NCBI GenBank assembly: GCA_963978895.1
Contig: OZ022245.1
Location: forward strand, 18,255,914-18,319,913
Source of the DNA: Erpobdella octoculata
Taxonomy: Eukaryota > Annelida > Clitellata > Hirudinida > Erpobdellidae
DNA: 64,000 nt
Direction of reading: 5' to 3'
Shown here: positions 52,930 through 63,838 of the stretch, piece by piece
Position numbering within the stretch: the stretch's first letter is position 1
Layout of the letters: each line of letters begins with the position of its first letter
The notes under the pieces: model-generated
What the model saw: only the letters and a program-made list of their open reading frames with translations
Told to the model about the DNA's origin: nothing
Databases searched by the model: none
Position numbers and translations under genes: made by a program

Positions 52930-54640
52930 ATGGCAGACATTGACATTGGAAAAGGTTTTTTTGTTTTCGAAGTTTCGCCCGATTGAAAACGTGTTGCGCA
53001 AACTGATAAACGCCAAATGGGCCGTGGTTTTCAATGGAGCATGTTTAAAGGAACAAATTACTCCAAAATACGTTCAGCATAAATTATATAGTCGCTCCAA
53101 AACGGCGTCAAATAATAACTATGCAGTACATACAACTTCCTCCGTTGTTGAGAAAGAGTTGAACACTGCTAAAGTTAAACTGTGCAAGCTTCAAGAATTG
53201 TACGACCATCACCGAAGTGCAGCGTTGAATGATATTGATGGTGTTTGTGATAGAAATCGTTTTGCTACCCGCCTTGATTCGGTTTATGTAAACTACGATT
53301 CAAAGAAACGATCAGTTATTATGAATAAGCTGTCGAAACTGTACGGAAGTAAGATTCTTTTGAAAGAGGACGTCTCCCACTTTCTTAATATTTCAGACTA
53401 CACTCCAACGTCAGACGAGACTGAATTTTTACAAATGGGTTATGCTTGCCACATACAGGAACGTTATGACCCAATGATCAAAAAAGCTGAACTGGAAATT
53501 TTGTATCGCGACGTTTAACAACTTGCTACTAATGGAATTCTTCGTTACAGTGACCGACTGAGAGCTATGCTGTCTCGAGAAGGCCATATTCATCGTAATA
53601 CCAAACGACAATTTTTACCTCAACGAATGAGAAATGCCACTTAGACATAACCAGAATATCATACTACGAAAAGCTGATAAATCTAATATATACGTCATCA
53701 TGAATCGATTAGACTATTTTCATAGGATTGATGCAATTTCATCCGACAAAACTAAATTCCACAAAATCTCTCACAACACAACAGCAGAAATTAAAACAAA
53801 GGCTAATCAACTTATCATTAATGCTAATCTACAACTGCAACACAAGAGATTTTCTCAAATCATTGGTGAATATAATCCTGGCTACATCTATGGCAATGTA
53901 AAGACTCACAAACCAGATATGCCGTTGCGACCAATTATATCTCAATGTTCCACTCCAGTATATTCCTTGGCAAAAAGTCTTAATTCTTTAATTGCGCCTT
54001 ACTGTTCAAACTCTTATAGCCTGAAGTCTTCCTCGGATTTTGTTGACTTGATTAGGCACTATACAGGCCCATCAGGTATAATCGCCACCCTAGACGTCAA
54101 TAGTCTATTTACAAACGTTCCTCTACAAAAACAATCGAAATTATATTGGAATGCGTCTATAACCATCCCACTTTGGAACCTCCTTCACTCAACAGAACCA
54201 CTTTAACACAACTCCACGAAATATGCACAACCGTAGTTCCTTTCTGGCATCCCAACGGCGATCTCTACGTACAAACCAACGGAGTGGCTATGGGATCACC
54301 ACTTGGACCGACGTTTGCAGAGTTTTATATGAGCAGCGTTGAGAAAGCGGTTTTTGGAGGGGAACTTAAAAAACCTCACCTGTATGCGCGTTACGTGGAT
54401 GATGTTTTTGTCATGGTTGATAGTCCGAATGACCTGATACAACTGAAAACTGCATTTGAAAGTAACAGCGTTCTTCATTTTACGTACCAACTTAGTACGT
54501 ACACGATCAACTTCCATTCCTCGACATTTTCATCAATAAACTTGAAAATAGTCTTCATCTTAGTATCTGCAAAAAACCTACCAGAATCATAAACTAATGA
54601 AATCACAGAGACTATAACATTTATACTATTGGAGTACACC
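52930..54640 (+). pseudogene. PLE-C reverse transcriptase (N terminus to palm)
   Basis: An ATG at 52930 (MADIDIGK) followed by a T-run frameshift leads to FSKFRPIENVLRKLINAKW and NGACLKEQITPKYV (to 53518). A further frame has IILRKADKSNIYVIMNRL, GYIYGNVKTHKPDMPLRPII and GIIATLDVNSLFTNVPL (motif A). Another has NGVAMGSPLGPTFAEFYM (motif B) and ARYVDDVFVMVD (motif C, catalytic YVDD). These are PLE RT landmarks, related to telomerase. Frameshifts lie near 52955, 53520-53630 and 54150. The GIY-YIG domain is missing. Confidence 0.85.
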
Positions 54641-54642
54641 AT

Positions 54643-54813
54643 CAATTTTTGCGCTTTCGCTGTGTTATATTAGAAGAGCCCAGAACTTCCTCAGATACAT
54701 TACAATGAGATTTGTCAAGAGCAGCCTCAACAGCCAAAGTATTTGTGTCAGAGGACGAGTCAGAAGTATCATCATTTATGTTATCCTTGTCGTTAGAAGG
54801 AATACAGGGTAAC
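54643..54813 (-). mobile_element. Inverted PLE C-terminal tail fragment
   Basis: The minus strand repeats the end of the PLE-A protein and stop (CCTGTATTCCTTCTAACGAC to CAGCGAAAGCGCAAAAATTG; compare 43557-43721) with few changes. It follows PLE-C directly in tail-to-tail orientation. Such inverted partial units are common at PLE insertions. Confidence 0.85.
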
Positions 54814-54815
54814 CA

Positions 54816-55262
54816 GTGATAGTTTAGTTATGAAAATCATTTTAGTATTAGTTTTAGTTAGTTTTGACTAAAGTAATTTTTATTTTATTTAGTTTTGGTT
54901 TTCCTAAATGCAATTATTTTAGTTTCTATATAGTTTTGGTGCTATCATTCTAGTTTAGTTTAGTTATTATTAGTTTATTCCGACACGATTGATATTTTTG
55001 CTCATTTATTTTTATTTCAATATAATAAATATTAACTGTCCATTTCAACAAGTATATCTTGGTTTACTTTTAAGCAATCACGCATATTCAAAGATTTTTC
55101 CATCCTGTTGCGTCTGCCAGCTGTCAAAATCCTACAAACTGAGAAAAGTCGCTCCACAAAAGCTTACGAAGCTGGTGCCAATATCAGATCCAGCGCAATT
55201 AGAGGACTGAAGTATTCAACTGCTGCTTCTGGTACCAGAACTCAATTGAGGAGAGGCTGTGA
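54816..55262 (-). pseudogene. hAT element remnant with transposase C terminus
   Basis: The left side starts CAGTGATAGTTTAGTTATG and is filled with TTTTAGTTAG-like repeats, as in hAT subterminal regions. On the minus strand at about 55075-55215 the frame reads LDLILAPAS, a stop, then AFVERLFSVCRILTAGRRNRM, the hAT C-terminal dimerisation signature. The other end was not located. Confidence 0.6.
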
Positions 55263-56439
55263 TTATATGGGAATGAGCTGACTTCTTTAATATATTGAGT
55301 GATATGGTTTTTTTAGCAGTGCACCATCCACATCAAAAACTAAACATGGAAGTTTGTCGTTCGGTTTTAATCGGGTTCGGAAATAATTTCATTCCGAACT
55401 TTCAAAAACCGTTTCTGAAAGATCGAGGATATTCGGAAATTATACGGAACAGCCGAAAATTACTGAATTACTCTCGTAATTTTTTAGGCATTTTGACGAA
55501 ACTTGTACAAATTGATTTGTTTTTGAATTATCTATTCAAATATGTAAATTTTATTAAGATACATCAAGTTTGAATTTTCTATGTAAAATGCGTGAAGAGT
55601 TAGCAACGGTTATTGAGTAGCCTAGCGAGTACCTACATTGTAAATAGAGACATAACAACCGATTTAATCGCAATAGTTTTTACCATATAACTCCGTTAAT
55701 AATTCAGGGATTTAGTTGAAAATAGTACAGATCGTTTTGCATTTTAATTTTCTATTCAAAAATGTTAAAAAAATAAAAATTTTCAATTTTCAATTTCCCA
55801 TATATAATGCAGGCAAAGTTAGCTACCGTTGCTAACTTCAGTGACGTACACAAAACTATACGTATTGACGTGTTTCCATTATCGCAAACAGAAGAAAGAG
55901 GAAAGATATGATATAATTATAATATTTCATTGATCGAAAATGACGATCAGTGAAATTAATTGCTTAATTTTTTTTACGGAATTCCGAAAAAACCCGACAT
56001 TTACGAAAAATAATTTAGAACGTTCGGTTTTTTTCGGGGTCGGAAATAATTTTATTCCGAACTTCCGACAACCGATAAAAACCGAATTTTCGGTTACGTT
56101 CGTAAGGGAACGGAAGAAACTTCCATGCTTATCAAAAACCAATTGCCTTGTTGACTGTCCAGCCAGTTTTGCTGAAAGCAGGGGAAAATATTTCATTGTT
56201 GAGTGGACTGTCGACAATTGCGGTTGACTTGATGGCTGCTTATGTAGATAAGGTTGCAATTTAACATATACACATAAAATATGTTTCAACTGAAAACAAA
56301 TTACATAAATAAGTTAAAACAAGTATTTCTAAAAAAAGTTATCATGCTAGCTACATTATCGAGAGTACTTATACTATTAGCTATATCACTATATAACCTT
56401 TTAGTAAAGTATACTATAGTAACAAATTAAAACTAACCA
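55263..56439. other. Non-coding stretch with repeated GTCGGAAATAATTT motif
   Basis: GGAAATAATTTCATTCCGAACTTTC (about 55380) and a close relative at about 56042 share a quasi-palindromic core and neighbouring CGGTTTT. They may be ends of a diverged hAT-like element, but no duplication was found. The right part (56230-56439) may be 3' UTR of LINE-B. Confidence 0.4.
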
Positions 56440-57657
56440 TCAATTCGAATCTTCTTGACGAAGGGTGTGAGACAGCAGGAAATTAGGGAATTCAGGGATG
56501 ATGCAGTGAGTGAAACTATATAGTATTTTGTGACAAGGGCATAAATCATGGATAAGTCGTCGATGTTCCAGTGTCTTTAAACCAAGTTTTTGAAGTCTTA
56601 TCATATAAGGTAGAGTTCGTAATCCTGGTATGGCCCTTGTGAAAAATCTTTGAACTCGCTCAATCTTTGTTATAAACTGCTTGTTATGTGGGCTCCAGAC
56701 CGGAGAACAATATTCAAGAATTGGACGAACATATGTGCAATACGCTTTGGTCAATATTCGCTTGTCCCTTAAACGAAAGCATTTGAGGATTAGGCGTGTT
56801 CTAACAAAGGCCTTGTGAATGATTTGGTTGATATGGGCTTTGAAGTTGAGTTCACTGTCGACGATAACACCTAGGTCGCGTACATTGTCTGTGGAGGATA
56901 TGGGTCGTGAGGAGATTGAGTATTTGTTGGGCATAATGCTGCTCCTCGTTGTTTTGATGGAAGCTTGGAGGCATTTGTCTGGGGCCAATTGTAATAGCCA
57001 TTTTTTGCTCCATAACACTAACTTGTCAACAGCAGTTTGAAGGGAAGAGCTGTGAGGGGATGATGATGATGAGTAAAGCTTGATATCGTCTGCGAATAGT
57101 TTGTATTTTACAGAGTTGTCTGTAAATGCGTCTACAACATCGTTTATGTAAACAAGGAAAAGCGTAGGCCCAAGCACACTCCCTTGAGGTACACCACTTG
57201 TCACATCTCTACTGTGGGATAATTGGCCATTCACCTTGACAGCCTGAACCCGGTTCGCCAAAAACTTCATTATCAACAAGAACAGGTTGCCTGAAATTCC
57301 GTAAGCTTGAGGTTTTGTCAGTAATTTAGGGTGGGGCACTGAATCAAAAGCTTTTTTGAAGTCGAAGTATATAATATCAGTACCCTGATGGTTTTGCTTT
57401 GAGATTGACCAGTCATTGGTACACTCAATCAGATTTGAACATATAGACCTTGAATTCAGAAAACCGTGTTGACTGGGAGACATGAGGTTGTTTGTCTGAA
57501 GGTAATTGAGGATGTCTTTATTGATTATCTGCTCCATTGCACGACAACAATAAGATGTTAGCGATATTGGTCTGTAATTCCCTGGATCGGATGTAGAACC
57601 TTTTTTGTGAATTGGAGCAATATAAGCTGATCTCCAATCCAGGGGTATTTCATGCAT
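56440..57657 (-). CDS. LINE-B reverse transcriptase part
   Basis: 405 codons contain DWRSAYIAPIHKKG, NYRPISLTSYCCRAMEQII, IIYFDFKKAFDSVPH (motif A), SGVPQGSVLGPTLFLVYIND (motif B) and YKLFADDIKLYSS (motif C with two Asp), then LGVIVDSELNFKAHINQI and LEYCSPVWSPH. This is a complete CR1/Rex-type RT block. The ATG at 57657 is internal to the ancestral ORF2. Confidence 0.9.
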   Translation of the reverse strand: MHEIPLDWRSAYIAPIHKKGSTSDPGNYRPISLTSYCCRAMEQIINKDILNYLQTNNLMSPSQHGFLNSRSICSNLIECTNDWSISKQNHQGTDIIYFDFKKAFDSVPHPKLLTKPQAYGISGNLFLLIMKFLANRVQAVKVNGQLSHSRDVTSGVPQGSVLGPTLFLVYINDVVDAFTDNSVKYKLFADDIKLYSSSSSPHSSSLQTAVDKLVLWSKKWLLQLAPDKCLQASIKTTRSSIMPNKYSISSRPISSTDNVRDLGVIVDSELNFKAHINQIIHKAFVRTRLILKCFRLRDKRILTKAYCTYVRPILEYCSPVWSPHNKQFITKIERVQRFFTRAIPGLRTLPYMIRLQKLGLKTLEHRRLIHDLCPCHKILYSFTHCIIPEFPNFLLSHTLRQEDSN

Positions 57658-58460
57658 ATTGAAAGAGAAGTTGAAAATATGGCAGAGTGGTACGGAAAGT
57701 CCAGCAGCACAATTTCTGAGTAGGCTATTTGAAATACCATCAGGTCCAGATGATGAAGAAGGTTTGAGATTTCAAAGTGTCTGATAAATACGATCAGGAG
57801 TAAAAATGATTTTTTCAAGTTTTTTGTTGGTTCGAGCAGGCAAGATACAATTTGAGCCATCATCGACCATAAATACACTGCAAAAATAATTGTTGAAAAT
57901 GTTAGCAATCTCAGTTGGATCAGAGGTGAATGTTCCATCCTGACTTTTAATCTCCTGTATTGGATTATGTGTCGATAACTTTCTGTTGACAAATCGATAG
58001 AAACGACCAGCTGAGACAAGTAAACTTTCCTGTGATTTATGGTAGTCTTTTATACTCCTTCTGAGGTCTCTTGAAAATTGCCTGTAGATATTTTTGCTTT
58101 CGATCCTCCCATTTGAACGCCATTCGTGGAAGGCCTGCAGCTTAAGTTTCTGAGCCTGAACGATGAATGTAGGTTATGATGACTTGTTTACTTTTGTGGT
58201 TTTGATAGGTCGGTCTTGTCCTGGAGCAACACTCTGGATAGCATTGGTAACAATGTTGAGAAAATGTTTCCAGCAGTCATCAACCGAGAAGCAGTATTGA
58301 AACACGTCATTCCATCTGATTTCACAAAAATAGTTTCTTAGGTTTCTATAGGAGGATTTGGTTAGGTGTTGTTAATTTTGGCCGTGGAGCATAGTTGGAT
58401 GTCTGGGAAAGTTGGGTTTGAACACTAGAGTGTTGGGGTCACTTTGAGCAATTGGGGGCA
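57658..58460 (-). pseudogene. LINE-B ORF2 linker, frameshifted
   Basis: Short minus-strand pieces in different frames correspond to the region between endonuclease and RT; for example NNYFCSVFMVDDGSNC and a SGPDGI-like piece can be read around 57740-57890. Indels and stops show decay. No separate gene. Confidence 0.55.
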
Positions 58461-59147
58461 TCATTTGAATCTGTGATAATCGTTCGAGAGAAGCAGATCT
58501 AGTATATTTGATTGACGAGTTGGAGATTCAACATATTGATGTAGTCCCATTTCATTTATAAAACTAGTAAATAAATCATAAACCTTGTTATTGGGATGAG
58601 AATAGTTTTTCCAGTTCATTTCAGGAAGATTGAAGTCGCCCATAATGCATAATAACTTTGTATCATTGCATAAGTGAGTGAGACATTGGATGCTCTTGAG
58701 AGTGTAATCCACAGATTCAGAATTAAATCCTCCTGGTCTGTAGTAAATTATAACTCTGCATATTGAGCAATCAGTGTAAATGTCAACACAAACAATTTCT
58801 ATATGGTTATATTCATGTGGAATTGAGACCTGTCTAACTTTGACTCTTTTCTTAGCAATCAGAGCCACACCGCCACCACGAGATCCCCTGTCATAACGAA
58901 AAGCTTGGTACTCTTTAGGAAGAAATAGGCCGTCCGGTTCGTTATTTAACAAAGATTCGGTTAAAGCAAAAATCTCTAAATCATGAGTTTCTAAAAATAA
59001 AACAAATTCTTCTCGTTTATTTACAATACTTTTGATGTTCGTAAGTGCCCAGACCCTCGGTTCATACCCGAAAGGGCTGAATGTTGGATTGGACCAGAAC
59101 TGAAGAAGGCTTCCCTGTTTCCTGGGCCGTCTTAGATCTCTTTTCAC
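58461..59147 (-). CDS. LINE-B endonuclease part of ORF2
   Basis: 228 codons: LTNIKSIVNKREEFVLFLET, IFALTESLLNNEPDG (catalytic Glu), GGGVALIAKKRVKV, VIIYYRPGGFNSES and LLCIMGDFNLPEMNWKN (catalytic Asp-Asn). The family's SDH motif is beyond the frame end. It overlaps the end of the ORF1 remnant, as in LINE-A. Confidence 0.85.
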   Translation of the reverse strand: MKRDLRRPRKQGSLLQFWSNPTFSPFGYEPRVWALTNIKSIVNKREEFVLFLETHDLEIFALTESLLNNEPDGLFLPKEYQAFRYDRGSRGGGVALIAKKRVKVRQVSIPHEYNHIEIVCVDIYTDCSICRVIIYYRPGGFNSESVDYTLKSIQCLTHLCNDTKLLCIMGDFNLPEMNWKNYSHPNNKVYDLFTSFINEMGLHQYVESPTRQSNILDLLLSNDYHRFK

Positions 59148-59290
59148 ATCTCAGATAAGCAGCTTCGGCCTCTCTAGGTGTTAGATTTATAAACACTTTC
59201 CTGATAGAAGGATCGGTCGACAGTCGGAGGACCCGTGACGAGGAAATTAGATCATACACTGCTTCAGAATTTGTTAGAGTGACACAGAGT
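59062..59290 (-). pseudogene. LINE-B ORF1 C-terminal remnant
   Basis: The minus frame reads VTLTNSEAVYDLISSSRVLR, then TDPSIRKVFINLTPREAEAA and LRCEKRSKTAQETGK. The pattern KVFI...LTP.E......LR.E is the C terminus of CR1/L2-type ORF1 proteins. The upstream half is missing. Confidence 0.65.
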
Positions 59291-59821
59291 CTGGTATTTG
59301 CCTCTGACAATGTTGACACTTCGATTAACGGAAATAGCATGGGTCCTGTTGATCTTTCAAATGGTTATCTTCTTGATACCTTTTCTAACGCGACTCTTGA
59401 TGTTTCCAATGTTAATGAATTCCATGACATGGGTAACTGCTGCTCTGTTGATCTGTTTCAATCACTTGATAATTCTCTTGAGACTGATTCACCTGATGAG
59501 TTTCAGCTTAATCATAATTGTGATATGTATAAAACAAACAGTCCTGACGTTTTGGACGCATGCTCTTTTTCGCAATATTTCGCTACAACGCAAGATCCGT
59601 CATCTAAAGATACTTTAGAAAATATCCTCACAGAAAGTCCTTGTTCTTTCACGACCGTTGTTGATGACTTGGATCAACCTGTTAGTCCTGATGATACCGC
59701 GCGCACCTGTGTCGAAGAAGAATGTCCGATTGATGACAATTGTTCGTACTCATCCAGTTCCTTCCTCCATTTACTTTCAAACGAGAACATCACTGTTCGA
59801 CGAAAGCGGAGATATTCTTGA
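59279..59821 (+). CDS. PLE-D C-terminal acidic tail
   Basis: 180 open codons rich in Asp, Ser and Thr, ending LLSNENITVRRKRRYS. The ending resembles those of PLE-C (ANVTIRRKK) and PLE-A (ITQRKRKN), each just before a hammerhead-bearing junction. No nuclease or RT motif is included. The ATG is not a real start; the frame is the 5'-truncated end of a PLE protein. Assignment depends on context and the ending. Confidence 0.55.
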   Translation: MTQSLVFASDNVDTSINGNSMGPVDLSNGYLLDTFSNATLDVSNVNEFHDMGNCCSVDLFQSLDNSLETDSPDEFQLNHNCDMYKTNSPDVLDACSFSQYFATTQDPSSKDTLENILTESPCSFTTVVDDLDQPVSPDDTARTCVEEECPIDDNCSYSSSSFLHLLSNENITVRRKRRYS

Positions 59822-60140
59822 TTTTATTTAATTTAAATATCTTATGTAATTTCGACTTAATTTAATCATTTATTATCATAATACTTGCTTTTATTATTAT
59901 TACGGTTAATATTATTTTATCCTTTAATTAAACGTTTTTAATTATACTTATTTTATCCTCATAACTCCAGTTTATTTTATGTACGTTAATTTAATTACAG
60001 TGTCTAAATTTGATTATTTTTATTAATATCCTTTTATTAAGATAATTCCATGAGGATATTAGTTTATTTGTATATTAAGTTATTAGATGTTTTCTTATCT
60101 TTTGCCTCCTTTTACGCGATTGTATTTACAGACTCTGAAG

Positions 60141-60427
<287 letters not shown>

Positions 60428-60429
60428 AA

Positions 60430-60494
60430 CAGTGGTTGGTAAGCGCTTTTGTTGGGGTATGTTGAACACAACACTCGACTATTACCAACCACTG
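60430..60494. repeat. 65-bp segment with 13-bp perfect inverted ends
   Basis: CAGTGGTTGGTAA at 60430-60442 is inverted at 60482-60494. The ends look hAT-like, but I see no 8-bp duplication. It may be a hairpin or a tiny internal-deletion MITE. Confidence 0.5.
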
Positions 60495-60842
60495 GTGGTG
60501 GTGGCGCAGATGGTAAGATAGTTGGCATGATACGAGGCGGTGTTGCCGATCTGACAGTCGTCCGTTCGAGTCTGAAGTTGAGACATTTATATTTGCGTTA
60601 TTTTGTAGTGGATTGTAAGCCATCCAAGTGTCTGATATATGGCTCGTAAAAACATATCAATGCTGAACTCCGCCTCGCTAATTGCAAGCCAGTCCCAAGC
60701 CTGGAGAAAGGAGGAGGGAAAAGTTAAAAGGATCAAATTCTGATCCACGACAGGAAGTACTTAAGTGCTTCCTACATACAGCCATTAGAGTCTTAAAACA
60801 CCTGGTGTAAAGGACTATAAACTATCATAAAAAAAAAAAAAA
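60495..60842 (+). mobile_element. tRNA-derived SINE with poly(A) tail
   Basis: A-box-like TGGCGCAGATGGTAAG at 60502 and B box GTTCGAGTC at 60564-60572 give a polymerase III promoter. The body includes CAAGCCTGGAGAAAGGAGGA and CGACAGGAAGTACTTAAG, like tails shared with RTE-type LINEs. It ends in about 14 A at 60829-60842. Different from the SINE at 19184. Confidence 0.65.
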
Positions 60843-60872
60843 ATATCAATGCTATGTTTCCTTATAATATTA

Positions 60873-61325
60873 CTAGCGGGGCACCCGGCGTTGCCCGGGG
60901 TTTTTAGAGGTTTTTCTAATGTTTGTCTCTCTCGCTCCCGTTTCCTTCTCCGCTTTCCCGTTCCCGGTCGCTTTCCCGCTCTCGGTGGTTTTCCAGCTCC
61001 CAGTCGTTTTCCAGCTCCCGGTCGCTTTCCCTTTCCCGCTCTATCTTTCGCTCTCAGTTGGCTTCCCGTTCCCGTTTTCGCTCATTTATGTATGTATATG
61101 TATGTATGTATATATATATATATATATATGTATATAGTTCCGCTTACTCACCCGCTCCGCTCCGCTCATTTTGTGACGGATTTCATTTTTTTTTCTATAT
61201 TTGATTCCCCTTGACTCTCAAGGTTGTGTGAAAATTTCATTACAATCAGATGAATGGTGTAGCAATACATAAAGGACATATATACATACATACATACATA
61301 CATACATACATACATACAAACATTC

Positions 61326-61413
<88 letters not shown>

Positions 61414-61416
61414 ATT

Positions 61417-61446
<30 letters not shown>
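60873..61446 (-). mobile_element. Non-autonomous Helitron, short copy
   Basis: The 3' end (plus-strand left) is CTAG at 60873-60876 beside T, preceded on the minus strand by the GC-rich hairpin (GGGCAACGCCGGGTGCCC). The minus strand carries the GGGAGCGGGAAAGC-like 3' domain, microsatellite and the 5' domain (ATTGCTACACCATTCATC). The 5' terminus is blurred by TA repeats near 61446. It has no LINE insertion, so it shows the original form of 5790-12736. Confidence 0.8.
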
Positions 61447-61449
<3 letters not shown>

Positions 61450-62730
61450 TTAGGGTGGTCCTTAATTTTCAAAATTGACTTTTTCTATGGGGCACCCTTC
61501 AACTTTGTTCATAAACAGGCAGAAACAATTCAGCTAAATCTGAAATGATTTAGAGGTCAATACCACACTTATAAATCTATATATTTAAAAGGCCATGTTT
61601 TTTTCAAAGTTTATGTGTTAATTTGCCTATCGCATCCGAACGGCTGAAGCAATTTATACAAAATTTGGCGTGAATGTATTCTTCATTAAGGCAAACGTTT
61701 TGAGCTATTAAAAATAGAAATTGGTTCATTAATTTACGTTTTATTGTAAAAAAACGAGACAAATCTTCAAAAAAAACTGAACAACAGCGGATAACCTTGT
61801 TAGTTAAGTAACATGCAAGGCTCTATACTCTATGACTACTTTATGCATGTATTTATGTTGATGGAACCTTTTGTTACACATGTTAGTTAAGTATAATGCA
61901 AGGCTCTATACTTTATGCATATATTTATGTTGATGGAACTTTTTGTTACACATCATTCTGTCTACATAATTTATGAATATGTTGCTCTTTACTTTTTTGT
62001 CAAGTTTCTCAAAATGCATTTTATCAGCAGTCGGCTATTTGCAATCAAACAATTTAACAATATAATATTTGGTGAAACTGTTGGATATGGTAATTCAAAT
62101 GGATGTAATGCAGTTTAAAAATGGTAGAAAACATGAAAACAGAATTCAAACCAACAGTTTAATTAATTGGAGGATATCAGTACCAAAAAATTTAGAGCTG
62201 GCTTCTAGTCCTTGTGTCTAGATTAGGAGTTAACCAGCTTGTCTACGTACAGAAGCTCACATCTGTAATTGGAGAAGCTACAGCAACTGCAGGATTCAGC
62301 TGCAGCTTGGAGCATATCTGATCATTTCAAATGCTTTGGCTCTACTTCTGTCAATTGCGATCCAAGAAATGATCCAAGACAAAAATTGTGCTTGCTGTCA
62401 TCACATTTCATAAATTATTTTAGAGGCAACGGTTACTCTTTATCTTTTTACCCTTTAAAAAGACCCGACATAATGATTTTCAGAAGGTTTTAAGGTAGCT
62501 GTGAATACATCGACTAGTAAAAATTTCAGATATCGAGTTCAAATGTCATAGATCACAGTTGAGAAACGTTTCCAATGTTTTAAATAAAATTATTGCATTT
62601 GCTAAAACTTTTCTGAAACAATTCCAGTTTTGTGATGATTATTGTGAACTGTTAAAACTAGCAACAATATTTCTAGAAGGCGTTCCATCTTGAAGTTACT
62701 CATGCATAGTTTAAATTCAAAGTTTGAGCA
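61447..62730. other. Non-coding stretch with a tandem duplication
   Basis: AATGCAAGGCTCTATACT and GTATTTATGTTGATGGAAC recur in two units of about 75-80 bp (61798-61953). The left part, starting TTAGGGTGGTCCTTAATTTT, looks like a repeat end but has no partner here. No gene. Confidence 0.5.
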
Positions 62731-62733
62731 TAA

Positions 62734-63051
62734 ATGATCGAGAACAACCTACTGAATGTATATCAAATTAATTTTTTTCTTGTTAGTATTTTCATGTACA
62801 AATATGACAACCATATGTTACCGTCGTCATTTGATAACCTTTTCACAAAATCGTCTCATGTACATTCTCATGATGTGCGTTCTTTGCATTGCTTTCGGTC
62901 CGATTTTGCTCGAACAACTCTCAAAACATTCTCCATAAAGTGTTTTGGTCCGCGGTTGTATTCAAGTATTCCAATAACAATATCCTCATTGAAAAGCATT
63001 CTGCTATTTAAAAAATCGTTGAAATCTTACATATTACAGCTAGATTCATAA
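62734..63051 (+). pseudogene. LINE-A ORF2 C-terminal fragment
   Basis: 105 codons: NLLNVYQINFFLVSIFMYKY, DLFTKSS-like region, FRSDFARTTLKTFSIKCFGP and LFKKSLKSYILQLDS. About 70 per cent of residues match the end of the 506-1792 protein. No RT motif. The frame is open, but the copy is 5'-truncated and so dead. Confidence 0.85.
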
Positions 63052-63202
63052 TTTCAATATCTATATACTTATGTTAACTTCGATACAGATATGTTAACTT
63101 ATATATACTTATGTTTACTCCTATACACTTATGTTAACTTTTATTTCTCTGTCTCGGTTCGTATTTAAATCTGAATTTTCGTTTAAAGGTCGTCCAGTTA
63201 GC

Positions 63203-63216
63203 GGGAAGTAATTCCC
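63203..63216 (+). other. 3' UTR hairpin with GNRA loop, second LINE-A copy
   Basis: GGGAA-GTAA-TTCCC, the counterpart of 363-376. The stem is unchanged and the loop remains GNRA although flanking bases differ. Confidence 0.6.
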
Positions 63217-63694
63217 TTTGGATGAACCTTTTGAGCACTTGATTTTTTTTTCCTTATTTATAACTTCACTGTTGTACTTAATTGTTTTGTTTCGTGCTCA
63301 ATAAATGTTAAAAAAAAAAAAATTTAAATAAAAAATTTATTTTAGAGCAAGAAAAGGTAGAATACATTTACTTAGATGTGTTTGGTGATGAACACAGTGT
63401 CATACAACGACATAGATCAATAAATACAAGACAAAAAATCGAGAAGTTTCTCAGATCGCAATAAAAAAATCCAAGATTGTTGTGGTGCTTTTCAGTAAAA
63501 CTGATGGCTTTGGCTTTTTCGACCGCATAGTTTCTCAATTGAACACCAGGTGTAAAACATTTTTTGAGGAGGATAACTGTTAATCCTATGCTATGGAGTT
63601 TTCATAACTTGGAATACTTTGTTGTCAAAAGCAGTTGCAGATTTTTACCATCACTGGCCTACCATCAACTTTTCTCAACAAAGATGTGAAGCTT

Positions 63695-63838
63695 TGATCT
63701 GCAGATGATGCATACCATTCGGTGACGAACATTATCAATATTATGAAAGTGGTGTAAGACATTGCAGAACATGGTGTAGTCAAGATGGATAGGCAAAAGC
63801 TGCACACTAAAAAAACAGAAACAATGCCTGCACTTAAT
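63695..63838 (+). pseudogene. Possible LINE RT palm remnant
   Basis: One frame reads SADDAYHSVTNIINIMKVV, a stop, then VKMDRQKLHTKKTETM. ADDA followed some 30 residues later by L..KKTE.M resembles RT motifs C and D of RTE/CR1-like LINEs. The stretch is short, contains a stop and lacks other motifs, so this is tentative. Confidence 0.35.

Larger units (their letters stand above)
52409..54640 (+). mobile_element. Penelope-like element PLE-C (C tail, junction, N terminus and RT)
   Basis: After the TA tract comes a PLE C-terminal tail ending ANVTIRRKK with a stop at about 52559. About 300 nt of junction with a hammerhead-like fold follow, then a second unit with N terminus and RT to about 54640. 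There the sequence switches to an inverted PLE tail (54643-54813). This is the longest PLE copy in the window. Confidence 0.85.
56440..59300 (-). mobile_element. CR1-like LINE, degenerate (LINE-B)
   Basis: The minus-strand order is ORF1 end (59062-about 59290), endonuclease (58461-59147), linker (57658-58460, frameshifted) and RT (56440-57657). Sequence is unlike LINE-A, so it is a separate family. At the 5' side it is cut by, or joined to, PLE-D near 59300. Confidence 0.8.
62731..63312 (+). mobile_element. 5'-truncated copy of LINE-A
   Basis: Begins within the ORF2 C terminus and runs through the stop at 63051, the 3' UTR hairpin (63203-63216) and CTCAATAAATG to an A run at 63309. Matches LINE-A at 211-870 on the opposite strand. 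Confidence 0.9.
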
